Assembly: GCF_023065955.2 (NCBI RefSeq)
Contig: NW_026623008.1
Span: 14,662,501-14,726,500 of the forward strand
Origin: Ursus arctos
Taxonomy: Eukaryota > Chordata > Mammalia > Carnivora > Ursidae
DNA length: 64,000 bases
Reading direction: 5' to 3'
The translations under genes and the position numbers were made by a program. Below, one piece after another: positions 41,490 to 53,700 of the stretch; position 1 is the first letter of the stretch; the number at the start of each line of letters is the position of its first letter. The notes beneath the pieces are model-generated. The model was not told where the DNA came from. It did not search any database and worked only from the letters and a program-made list of their open reading frames with translations.

Positions 41490-41784
41490 TTACTTTTTTG
41501 CTTTGAAAGATTTCTTCATGTTGGATTTGCCCTTGCTGGGCAATTTCACTTCCTTTCTCACACTGGCTGCAGGCTTCTTTGAAGAGCCACCACTAGGTTT
41601 CTTGATGACTGAGGATGAGGGTCTGGCTTTCTTGGCAGGAGTTTTGGCCTTGGGAGGGGCTTTCTTGGGTAGGGGCCTAGCTTTCCCCCGCTGGGCAGCT
41701 GGGACTTTAGGTGCAGGCTTGGATCCTCTCTGCTTCACGGATGCAGCCTTCACGGATGACTTCGCTGGGGTTTTCTTCTGCAAC
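41490..41784 (-). CDS. HP1BP3: HP1BP3 last coding exon: basic tail
   Basis: 97 codons then TAA. Composition is Lys/Pro/Ala/Ser like a linker-histone C-terminal tail (KKAPPKAKTPAKKARPSSS), suited to linker-DNA contact. Acceptor TCTCACAG. Confidence 0.96.
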
Positions 41785-44700
41785 CTGTGAGAACCAAAGA
41801 GCAAAGGCCGACACTTAGTACTTGAGAGATTCACTTTGCCGGGGTGAGCAGCTACTGTGCCACAAAAGACAGAGCAAAGATAAAAGTCACCTATGTAAAG
41901 GATAGGAATGGGATTATTTTTAAACTACAGCCTTTACTAAAATTGTATAAAATTCAACCAATTCATGGAAGTCTATACATAATTCATGATGCTTTTACTA
42001 AGAAAATAGGGGTTTATTTTTCTTTGAATAACCAACACTATGGATATACATATTTGACCAAACGGTAAATTACATATTCACGGGGCTTCCTAAGTTCAAA
42101 GCCCCTGAATTTTTAAGAAGATAAGTTCAAATGTTACACAAAGAACTTTCTGAGAGGGCTCCTGCGTTGTGAAGTTGCTGTGACTATTCCTGCCATTCTT
42201 CGCGCTTAGGCAGAAGGGCCTCGCCCAAGTCCACACCTCCTCTTAGGTGGAGGCTCTTCATCGTCAGAGTCTTCTTCTGAGGAGTCATCCTCCTCTTCAT
42301 CCTCATCTCTTGAATCATCAAGCTCTTTCTTTGGAAACAGAACTCCTGGGCTATGAAAAGAGAAAAGGAAAGAAAAATTAGGTAAAATCAGGTCAAAGAG
42401 AAGTCCTACACAAGACAAGGGAGAAATGTGAACCTAGGTGTTCTTTCCCGGACATTCCACTTCTTCCTGCCCTTCCAAATGCCATGTTACAAGTATCACT
42501 TACAGTTTAACCTATTCTGAACACACAAAGTTAAAACAAATCTGTAGAAGTCCCAGACCATACCTCATTCCCTTCCTCCTGCCATTTAATAAAATTGATT
42601 CTTAATCATTGACTTAGCAAACAATTATTTAAGCTCCTGACGTGTGTCCAGCACTACTGTATTAGCCACTGAATATACAGCAGTGAATTGTCCATAAGGC
42701 AGCAAACAGTTTGCACAGCAGTATACATTTTTGCCCTCAAGATAATATAAGACCTCAAAAACAAAGACCTCAAAATAATATAAAGGCTGAATCTTTTCAA
42801 AGTTTTGGAGAAATTCAGCAAGGATTTTCTAATTTTCTTTGCTCTTACTGATAGAAATATTGATCCCATTGATTAATTCCTTAAATTATAGATTTTATGT
42901 GCTCGACTTTAAGAATTAAATTTAATGTTTGAAAAATTCAAATAATATCCAACCAACCAAGTAACACCTACCTAGGCTTGTGAACAAGGTACAATATAAG
43001 GAACTACACTATATTCTTGCTAAAATAGGGTTTTAGTAGTACATGTCATGGCACTTTACTAGAAATGAAAGTATAAGAAGGCCATTGCATGGGTGCACAG
43101 GACAATGCTTGGCCCAAAGGAGGTGCTCAATATATTTTTTAGTGCAGTAATAAATATAGATAAAAGAGATTTTCAAGGAAATGGCCCTGTCTCTGTAGTA
43201 TGGAGAAGGCAAATTAGGATTCTTGGAAGCAGCCAATGCTCTCCCTCCTTGAATGATGGACAATTTTTTAAAAGATTATTTATTTATTTGAGAGAGAGAA
43301 AGAGAGAGTGAGAGTAAGAGAAGGCATGAGCAGGGGGAGAGGCAGATAGAGAGGGAGAAACAGACTCTGCTGAGCGGGGAGCCAGAGGTGGGGCAGATCC
43401 CAGGACCCTGAGATCATGACCTGAGTGGAAGGCAGACGCTCAACGGACTGAGCCACCAGGTGCCCCAAATGATGGACAATTAAAACATTCTTAATCCTCT
43501 AATAATCTTGTCATTATCATTTACTTAATAAAGAACAAATGAGCATAAAAATGGCCAAGGACCTCAAAGAAACAATAGCTCTGGCAGGATACCAACATCC
43601 TGCCATTCTTACGTGAAAAGCTTTTACTCTAAAACAATACTGCCTTAGGTAGGGGCACCTGGGGTGGCTCAGTCAGTTAAGCATCCAACACTTGGCTCTG
43701 GCTCAGGTCATGATCTCAGGGATCATGAGATTGAGCCCTGAGTCGGGCTCCATGCTCAGTCTGGGGGTCTGCTTGAGATTCTCTCTCCCTCTCCCCCTCC
43801 TGCTCATGCTCCAAAATAAATAAATAAATAAACCTTAACACCCCCCCCCCAAAGCAATATTGCCTTAAGTAGTCTTTATTTTCAAGTAGAACAGTAGTAA
43901 GTTAATAAATTAAGACCAAGCCTGTAACCTAGAATAAGATTTTACTTCACATTATGGGCTAGCTACTTACCTGGGATAATAGGGAAAACAGAGCTGGAAG
44001 GTGCCACTGAATCCTTTACCAGAGATCTGTTCCATCCACCCATTCTTTTCACATTTCTGCAGAGTTTTCTTCAGCAAATGCACTGAATAAAAAATTTAGA
44101 AATGAAGAAAGTTTATTCAATTTGATTAATTCCCTCAACTACAATCAGTTATACATCAATCTACTGTCACAGATATGTTGACATGTGCTAAGGGAATTCT
44201 TTGTGGTCAAAGGGTTTAATAATTCACTTAACAATTAATTAAGTGCCCATAAAGTTGAAAAGGTTAAATTGTCACAGCAAGAGACTTTAGAGACCTTAAG
44301 TCAAGTTCCTCATTTCAAAGGAAGGAGAACAGGAACCCAGAGTAGTGACATGCCCTACAGTGGCACAAAAATGATTAACAGCCAACTTAAAACTAAACCT
44401 CTCATCTCCATTCAAACATCCACTGAATACCGTTTATACTAGGAAAACCACCTAGGAGAACAGCGATACAGATCAACAAACAACAGAACAATACCATGGC
44501 TTCTAAAGGCCTTACCAATTCTCATCTTTCATACAAAGACCCATCAAAACTACATTTTACAGTGATTCAGTGTCCAAAAAATAGCTGCAATATCCGTGAA
44601 ACAGAAATGGTTAAATAACCAACTTCATCTTCTCTTCTAATACTTGACCAAAAGGGAAAATCATGAAATGGTCTGTAAGGGTCAGTATACACAGTAAACA

Positions 44701-47700
44701 CAGTACACATCTTAAGGAAGGAAGGAAAGATAAAAAAAAAAAAAAAGTCACACAGCAGTTCTCAAAGGAATGTATGAAAAAAATGACCAGAAAGCATTCT
44801 TCTATAACATTAAAAAATTCATACTGCATATATGCTAAAAGTCTATTAAGACTTCAAAATTACTTTTAATTAAAATAATAGTCTAGTTTGCATTTTGTTA
44901 CTTATTTTCTACTTTCCTTACCCTATACCACTATGTCTATTCTAGTAGCTCACTGAAAAAATACCCAGACTCACTAATCTGTATGTGATAGTACTGCTAG
45001 GGTAAGGCTTTTAATCTCCAATCTCCACCTTACAGGGTAAATACACTTTACTGAAAAAAAGTATTTTCTGTTTTAGGGCCTAAGGCAATGAGAAGTAACA
45101 TAAGCCATATTTTAAAACACTGGCTTGGTTTCAAGGTGAAATTAGATGTTTTAGTAAAACATTCAGAAAGGCAAAAAAGATACTATACTTGAGGGGTGTT
45201 CTGAACCAAGGATTTATCTAAATTACGATAAAAACAAATATGGGATTTTACAGCAAAGTAAAATCAAATCCTAATCTTCAATTGACATTGTAAATTAAGG
45301 ATAAGCCTTGATCATTTGCTTTTCTTTTTGTAAACAATAAATTTGTAAAGCTGTTGTTCCCTCTTGGTTTTCACAATCGGTACTTAATGTTTTGTCATTA
45401 ACAGCACAAGCTGTAAAACTTTTAACAAGATAATTCCCCTGATCCCAGTAGATGCACACAACTCCTCATCTTACTTTGATAGTTAGAATTGGTCCCTGGG
45501 TGGTTCTCCAGGACATACTTCTTCAGAGCAGTGGTGGAGCAGGTCTTCGGCTCATTCATGGCAGCAATGGCAGACAAGATTGCATATTCCATCAGGCTTC
45601 CACCAAGCAGGGGTTTCTCCCCTGATTTCTTCAGCTGTTTTCCAAGGAGGAAGAGAAAAGCATCAAGACAACACTCTCCCAAAGCAGGTCAAGACAAGAC
45701 TCCTCTGCACCAGGTGGGTCGGAGTTCCTGCATTAGCACAGATATGTTTTACAATAAATTGTCAGGTTAGGGACTTTCTCTTCCCACTCATCAGGTATTC
45801 AATCTAACTGAGGAGTCCCAACCCTCCTATGGATATTCCCTCTTTCCATTTACCCCTCCATCCAATCTAAAACAGCGACAGCTACCCTAACTCAAACAGA
45901 GTAACAGCTCTACCACAATAAGCAAGTTAACTTGTCATGCCCCAATAAATAAGATACTTTTGAGAATACGTCCTTTGTCTCAATCTGAAAAACGCAGTAG
46001 TTATAAAAATAATAACCTTTTTAATCCTGTAAGGAAAATAGCAAAGGAAAAGCTTAATAAATATTTAGGGTATCAAACAACAGAAAATTCCATAGCATAT
46101 TCCAAGGACAAAAGGATGGGGAACAAAGATCAGCACCATTAAGCAAAAAGGGTAAAAGGACAAACTCAGGTTATGGTCTACAACAGAGATTCTCAAAGAG
46201 TGGTCTACAAACCCTCTGGGGTTCCTGAGACTCTTTCAGAGGATCTGCAAGTTCAAAGCTATTTTCATAGTAATACTAAGATGTGATGTGCCTTCATCAC
46301 TGTGGTGACATTTGCACTGATGGTAGAAAAACAATGGTGGGTTAAACTGTTGCCACCCTACCGTAAATCAAGGAGGAGACAAAAAAATGTACCAACAGTT
46401 ACTGTATTCTTTATTGCTATGCACTTGTGGGTAAAAAAAAAAAAAAGTCAATTTTACTTAGGAATGACCTTGATGAAGTAGCAAAAATTATTTTATTAAA
46501 TCTCAACCCAAGTGCATGTCTTGTTGATACTTTATGGGATGCGATGGGAAGAACACACAGAGCATGTCAGCTGCATATGGAGGTATGATGGTGGTCTCAA
46601 GGAAAAGCACCCCCAGTGATTGAGTTCTGAGCTGAACTAACTGCATTATTCATGGAACACCCTTTTTTACTTGACAAAACAACTAATAGCTAAACTATAG
46701 TTATTTAGGATTTGGGCATCTGGTAGACATTCTCTTGAAAATGTATTAAATAAACCTCTCCCTTGATAACAGTATTTGTTATCAGGCATAAAAAGCAATT
46801 TTTAAAGAAAAAATTAAAATCACGGAACACTTGTATTTACACCATGGTGAGCCTGGTAATTTCCTAGTCCTTAAGTATTGTTCTGATGAGGCCAGCGGGT
46901 GATATAACGTTACTTTTGTTATTGTTTGATGAAATGTAACAATATTTTAATAACCTGCAAAATTCAGTGAACCACTATTTTTCAAATGACCATGTTATAA
47001 AATTACACATGGTTAGAAGATCCACTCAAAAGTTCAAGATGAAAAGATTTTAAGGCAAGAATACAAAAAGGTCACTGATGTGGTCTCAGGTTCTACATGG
47101 CAAGTAACCTTTAAGGAATTACTACAAAATCAGTTACTGTAATACACGACATTAACAAAATAAAGGACAAAAACCACACGATCATCTCAAGAGACACAGA
47201 AAAATCATCTGACAAACCCAACAGCTGGTTCATAATAAAAACTCCCAACAAACAATAGAGGAAAATATTTTCTTAACCTGATTAAGAAGCATCTATGAAA
47301 AACCTACAGCTAACTTAACGGTGGAAGACTTGATGTCTTCCTTTTAAGATGGGGAACAAGATGAGGATGTCTGCTCTCATCACTGTACTGGAGGTTCTAA
47401 ACAGTGCAAATAGGCAAGAAAAAGGCAAAACAAAACATCTAGACTCGAAAGGTAGAAGTAAAATGGTCTTTATCTGCAAACGATATGACTCTATGTAAAA
47501 AATCCTAGGGAAGCCACAAAAAATCCTAAGGACCCTACAAAAAAGACTACTAGAACTAGTTCAGCAAAGTTGAATCAATATAAAATCAACAGACAAATCT
47601 ATTGTATTTCTATAGGCTAGCAACATCTAAAAATGAAAATATGTCCATTCACAATAACATAGAAAAAGAATAAAATACTTAGGAATAAACTTAATGAAAG

Positions 47701-50700
47701 AAATGTTAAGACTAACTTTATACTGAAAACTACAAAATGCTGCTGAGAAAAGTTAAAGATCTTAATAAAAAGACAGTGTTCATGAACTGGAAAAGTCAAC
47801 ATTATAAAGATAATGATTCTTCCCAAACTGATATATAGGTTCAATGCAATCTCTACCAAAATCCTAGCTGGCTTTTCTGACAAATGGATTCTAAAATTCA
47901 TATGGAAATGCACAAGAGCCAGAATAATCAAAACATTTTTTTTTAACCTACATTTTAACATTTCCCAGTTTCAAAACTTACTGCAAAGTTTTCAAAGCTA
48001 CAGTCATCAAGACAGTGTGATCCTGGCATAAGAATTCACATACAGGGATGCCTGGGTGGCTCAGCCGGTTAAACGACTGCCTTCAGCTCAGGTCATGAGT
48101 CCCACATCAAGCTCCCCGCAGAGCAGGGGAATCCGGTTCTCCCCCTCCCCCTGCTCATGCTCTCTCTCTTGCTCACTCTCTCTCTTTCAAATAAATAAAT
48201 AAAATCTTAAAAAAAAAAAAGAATTCGCATATAGATCAATGGAACAAAATTCAGAGTCCGGAAATAAACCCTTAACATTTATAGTCAATTGTTTTTTTAT
48301 AAAGATGCCAAGGCAATTCAGTGGGCAAAGGACAGTCTTTTCAATAAATAGCATTAGGACAATTGGATATCCACATGCAAGAACATAAATATTTATATCC
48401 TTACCTCATACTACAAACAAAACTCAAAATGGATAGACCTAAATGTAAGAGCTAAAACTATTAAAAAAACTCTTAAAAAAACCCCATAGAAGTCAATCTG
48501 GTGATAAGTTAGGTGATGATTTGTTAGCTACACCACCAACAGCAGAAGCAATTTTAAAAAATGATAAACTGGCTTTCATCAAAATTAAATACTTTTGCAT
48601 TTCGAAAGATACCATTAAGCAAGCAAAAGCACTGACCACAGATTAAGAGAAAATATTTACAAACCATGTATCTAGTGAGGAACTTGTATCTAGTTGCATA
48701 ACTTTTTTTTTTTTTTAAAGATTTTATTCATTTATTCGACAGAGATAGAGACAGCCAGCGAGAGAGGGAACACAAGCAGGGGGAGTGGGAGAGGAAGAAG
48801 CAGGCTCATAGCGGAGGAGCCTGACGTGGGGCTCGATCCCATAACGCCGGGATCACGCCCTGAGCCGAAGGCAGACACTTAACTACTGTGCCACCCAGGC
48901 GCCCCTAGTTGCATAACTTTTATATCTCAATAAGACACATAACCCAACTTTAAAAACAGAAAAAGGAATTAAATAGACATTTTACCAGAAAAGATAAACA
49001 AATGTCCATTAAGCACATGAAAAGATGGTCAACATCAGCAATCATTAGGGAAATGCCAACCCAAACCACAATGAAACAGCACTATATATCCACCAGTATG
49101 GCTAGAATTTTAAAAAGACAGTAACATGAGTTTGCAAAGATATGGAGAAACTAGAACCCTTACACTTTGCTGGTGAGAATGTAAAATGATGCAGTCACTC
49201 TGGTAGTTTCTCACAACATAAATTTACCATATAGTCCAGCAAGTCCACACTCCTAGTTATGTATGTGAAATAAAAACGTGTCTGCACCAAGATTTGAATG
49301 TAAATGTTCATAGGCAAAGTTATTCAGAAGAGTAAAAAAAGTGGAAATAACCTCAATTTTTATCAACTTGTGAATAAACAGGAAGTGTTAGATTCACATA
49401 ATGCGATACCATGTGGCAATACAAAGGAATGAAAGCACTGATTCACGTCGCAACATGGACAAGGCTCAAACAGCAGTGTGCTAAGTGAAAGAAGCCAGAC
49501 ACAAAAGACCACATACTATATGACTCTATCTCTACGGAAAGTGTAGAAAAGGGAAATCTATATAAAGAGAAAATCAGCTAGTAGGTTGGCTGAGGATGAG
49601 ACTGGGGAGAGACTACGAATAGGCACAAGAGAACTTTTTGGGTGATGAAATGTTTTAAAACTGGACTGTGGTGATGGCTGTACAACTCTGCAAATTTACT
49701 AAAAATCATAGAATTATAAATGGTAACTTAAAATGAATGTATTTTATGATATATAAACCATACTTCAATAAAGCTATTTAAAACATTATCATTTGTTCTG
49801 ACTCTTGGTTTCGGCTCAGGTCATGATCTCAGGGTGGTGAGACTGAGCCCTGGGTCGGGCTCCACACTCAGTGCGGGGTCTGCTTGTCCCTCTCTCCCCC
49901 TCTGTCCCTCCCACCCCCGACATGCTCAACAGCTCTCTCTAATAAGTGAATAAAATATTTTTTTCTAAAAAAAATTATCACCAGTTGCGTTTTGGTAGAG
50001 TATCATAGTATCCACAACTATTGGAAAATTATCTTAAACTACTCCACGCTTTTCTAACTGTATTTCTATGTGTGGTGAATTTTCTTCATGGATATAATCC
50101 AAAATGTGTTGAACAGATACCAGCTGTCTTAAGCAAGATTTTAAAGACTTTTGCAAGTTTTTAATAAACAGTACCCCCTTCTTCTCAATTTTTTTGTTTT
50201 GGCAAATATAGTTATTTTTCACAAAAAAATGTATTACGCATGCTAATGTGAAAAATTTTTTTAAATTAATATTTGAAATTCCCTCAGTTTTAATTTCTAA
50301 TACAGTAAATATTGATAGGTATAACCCACATAAAAAAAACCTCTTGGGGTCCTCAAAAAATTTTTAGAGTATAAGGAGGTCCTGAAACCAAAACTTTTGA
50401 GAACCACTTCTCTATAATCCTTTTCGGCCTCTAACCTGGAATGTCCCAGAAGCACCTTTGCCAGTTATTTGTTCTAACTGGCCTCTCTCTACTGCCCTCT
50501 GCAGAGCATTCTTCAACAGCTGAGGTCTGCAGAGAAAACAAAAGAATAACGATCAATAGATCAATGAAGGAGAGATTTGGAGAAACAAATCCAGGGTTAT
50601 TCCCTGAACTATGTTCTGATTCTTATTACATGTGGTACTTTGTTAGAATGGACAATAAAATAAAGTACTGACACCCTTAACAAAAGTGGCATTCTTTTTT

Positions 50701-53700
50701 TTCAAGCAAAGAAGTCAAGTCATTACCCAGATACACAGAACCATGTACCACACACAACCAATTCCCGAACTTCAGGGCACTCCAAACACCCTCCATTTAT
50801 TTCCATCAACCACAATGGCAACCAAACTATGTAATCAAGCAAAGCATGTGTATGCTTAAAGTCCCACTCAACTCTGAAATTCTCTGAGGCAAAATTCCTA
50901 GATTTTTTAAAAAGTACGTAACACACTAACAAAAACAATGGAGTCATTTTTTATAAACCAGTATCTGAGGTTAGCCTAATAAAATATAATTCCCTGGGAA
51001 AGAAAATTGGTTGTTCTTAACAGTGTCTCTGTCTTAAGAGGGTTATAGTTTAAAATACACAAACACCACTAGGTCATCAAAACCAAATGGCAGGAAAGAA
51101 GAAACTGAGTATCATTAAAAACATAAAAGGGGCATTTAGCTGGCTCAGTCCAAAGAGCATGAAACTCTTAATCTTGGGGTTGTGAGTCCGAGCCCCAAGT
51201 TGAGTGGAGATTACTTAAAAAATAAAATCTTTCAAACAAACAAACAAACAAACAAACAAACAAACGAACAAGTACAGGACAGTCCTGTCAAGGAGCAGCA
51301 GTCTGAGAGACGGGTGGGGAATCTTAGGTGCAGGGACAAACCGATCAAGCGGACGTAGGGCTTAAAGGGGACTATGTGCACGTGTTCTCTCTCCCCTGCC
51401 CCCAACAAATAAATAAAATCTTAAAAAAAAAATTTCTACATTTTTCTAGGCCTAATCAAGCCCCATCTCTTTAACTTACTGCCAATTTCCAGGCACAGAT
51501 CTGTTTTGAAAAATTCTATAGTCTGCATCACACCATTCTGCACTTACTAAGGTGCCAAGTGCTGTTTGAAATGCTTTATATGCGTGGAATAAACCAGAAA
51601 ATACAACAAATCCAAGAAATAGGTACTATTATTGCCCATACTTTACTGATGGGGAAAAGCTGAGTGACACAGAAAAGTCAATTCTCCAAGGTCACACAGC
51701 TAGGCAGTGGAAGAACCAGTTACAAACTTAGGCAGGCTGATTCCAGATTCTACGTTCTTACTCACTGTGCTATGCTTGCACTTTCCAATATAAGATACCC
51801 AGAACAGTGGAAAAGGTAAGAAGTGTGAAATTGAAAAATAAAATAAAGTTCTAGCTTTCCCAGAGAACAGTCAGGTAACCCTGGATAAGCAAAACTGAGG
51901 TAGGAATATATATTTTTAAGTCTATTTTAAGAATTATGGAAAACAGTGTAAACAAAAGTGTTTTATAAAGCCCTATGCAAATTCAAGGGACTTTTATTAT
52001 TATAACAAAGTTTGTTTCTAATTAGATAATTACACCAGTTTAATTAGAAGCAGGGAATAATGGGTGATTGCTGATTGCCATGTTTTTCAACCGTGGAGAA
52101 AATCAGTCTGCACTGAGAGATATTAAAATGAAAGCCATCCACAGAGAGAATCAATGGTAAGGGATGGAAAACAAAAATGCAGCTGATAGTAGCAAGGATT
52201 CTGAGTTGCAAGCATCTAAATAAGAAAGTTACATCAGTCCGTTAGAAATGCATTAATGGGGCACCTGGTGGCTCAGTCCGTTAAGTGTCTTCCTTCGGCT
52301 TGGGTCATGATCCCAGGGTCCTGGGATCAAGTCCTACGTCGGATCCCTGCTCAGCGGGGAGCCTGCTTCTCCCTTTCCCTTTGCCCTTCCTCCCTGCTTG
52401 TGCTTGCTCTCTCTTGTGCTGTCTCTAATAAATAAAATCTTTAAAAAAAAGAAATGCATAAATGGAATTAAGAAGATCAAAAGACTCTTGATATTACTTA
52501 GTGTTGAAAGTGTTATAAGGGTCACCAAAGAGATTAAAAAGTTTAGAGAAATAGTAGAGGGCATACAGCCGAATCTTGGGCTATGTTCTTATTTTGGTGG
52601 AGGCAAAGAGAAAATCGAAAAGAGACTATGATGAAGTTATACCAGACACAATGATTCCTAATGCCATGTCAACAGAAAAACTTGAAAGTTTCTTTCTTTC
52701 TTTTTTTTAATCTTATTTGACAGAGAAGAGAGAGAGCGCGCACGTGCACAGACACAAGCAGGGGGAGCAGCAGAGGGAGAAGCAGTCTTTCTCTCTCTGC
52801 TGAGCAGGGAACCTGTTGTGGGGCTTGATCCCAGGACCCCGGGATCATGACCTGAGCTGAAGGGACCATAACACTTAACCAACTGAGCCACCCAGGCGCC
52901 CCTACCCTTTAGAAAGTTTCTAAAGGTACCTTCTTAGAATGAACCCAAAGTGTCTATGTAAACCCAACATGCCCAGTTTTTAATTTAGGGTTGCAAAAAA
53001 TCACTGTTACCAAATTAAGGAGGTGACTTGCATATTATATAAAAAAACACTGTCTTCTTAAAATTTAACTTTTTTGGGGGGGGGATAGAGGAGGCAAAGA
53101 TAGGGAGAGAGAGAGAATCTTAAGCAGGTTTTATACCCAGCACGGAACCCCACATGGGGTTTGATCTCACAACCCTGAGATCATGACCTGAGCCGAAATT
53201 AAGAGTGGGACTCTTAACTGACTGAGCCACCCAGGTGCCCCTAAAAAATACTCTTGAAACATTAGAATCATATTTAGCACAGTGTAATGTTCATACCATG
53301 AAAACGATGTTGCAACTGAGACATAATATTAACATGAGTTGAACACTTAGCTATGTGCCAGGCACTGTTCTAAGTGCTTAACATGTACTAAGAGATTTGA
53401 GCCTCCTAATAACCTTATTGATACACTGTTATCAATGAGGAAACTGAGACACGGAGGGATAATTTATTTAGTGATACAAAGCTAGAAAATGACAGAATCA
53501 GGATTTAAACTTAAGGGGTCTGGTTCCAAAGTCTGTGCTCTTAACCACAATGCTCTACAGCCTCTAGTATATGGGAAGCAGAAATTCGTGTCTCATTTCA
53601 CATGCTCCGGGATATATACTCTTTGTGGAATGGCCAGGTGAAATGCCCATATTCATTCGTTCACTTATTCAACTAATATTTATTGAGCATCTACCATGTG

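Larger units (their letters stand above)
47126..49784 (+). mobile_element. 5'-truncated LINE-1, ORF2 3' part and 3'UTR
   Basis: Begins abruptly inside the hAT with reverse-transcriptase-region sequence and runs through the ORF2 C-terminal part to a degenerate 3' end near 'caataaagctattt'. Many stops and indels; not functional. Two SINEs (48046-48219 and 48707-48905) interrupt it. Confidence 0.8.
46184..50409 (+). mobile_element. Decayed hAT-superfamily DNA transposon, interrupted by L1 and SINEs
   Basis: Terminal sequences CAGAGATTCTCAAAG and (inverted) ...CTTTTGAGAACCACTT mark the ends, flanked by imperfect 8-bp target duplications gtctacaa (46176-46183) and ctctataa (50410-50417), 6 of 8 matching. 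The interior resembles an ancient mammalian hAT autonomous element (Zaphod-like by memory), with transposase remnants full of stops. hAT sequence runs 46184-47125 and resumes 49981-50409. It lies in the HP1BP3 intron 45635-50435, antisense to the gene. Confidence 0.75.

Noticed and set aside
42206..42236. HP1BP3 read-through after PPPKRR giving a short alternative C terminus
   Set aside because: GTGTGG is the splice donor and the next exon restores the known LQKKTPAK sequence; no evidence supports intron retention.
51233..51264. Short regular repeats as a CRISPR array
   Set aside because: Simple (CAAA)n SINE tail without spacers, in a vertebrate chromosome.
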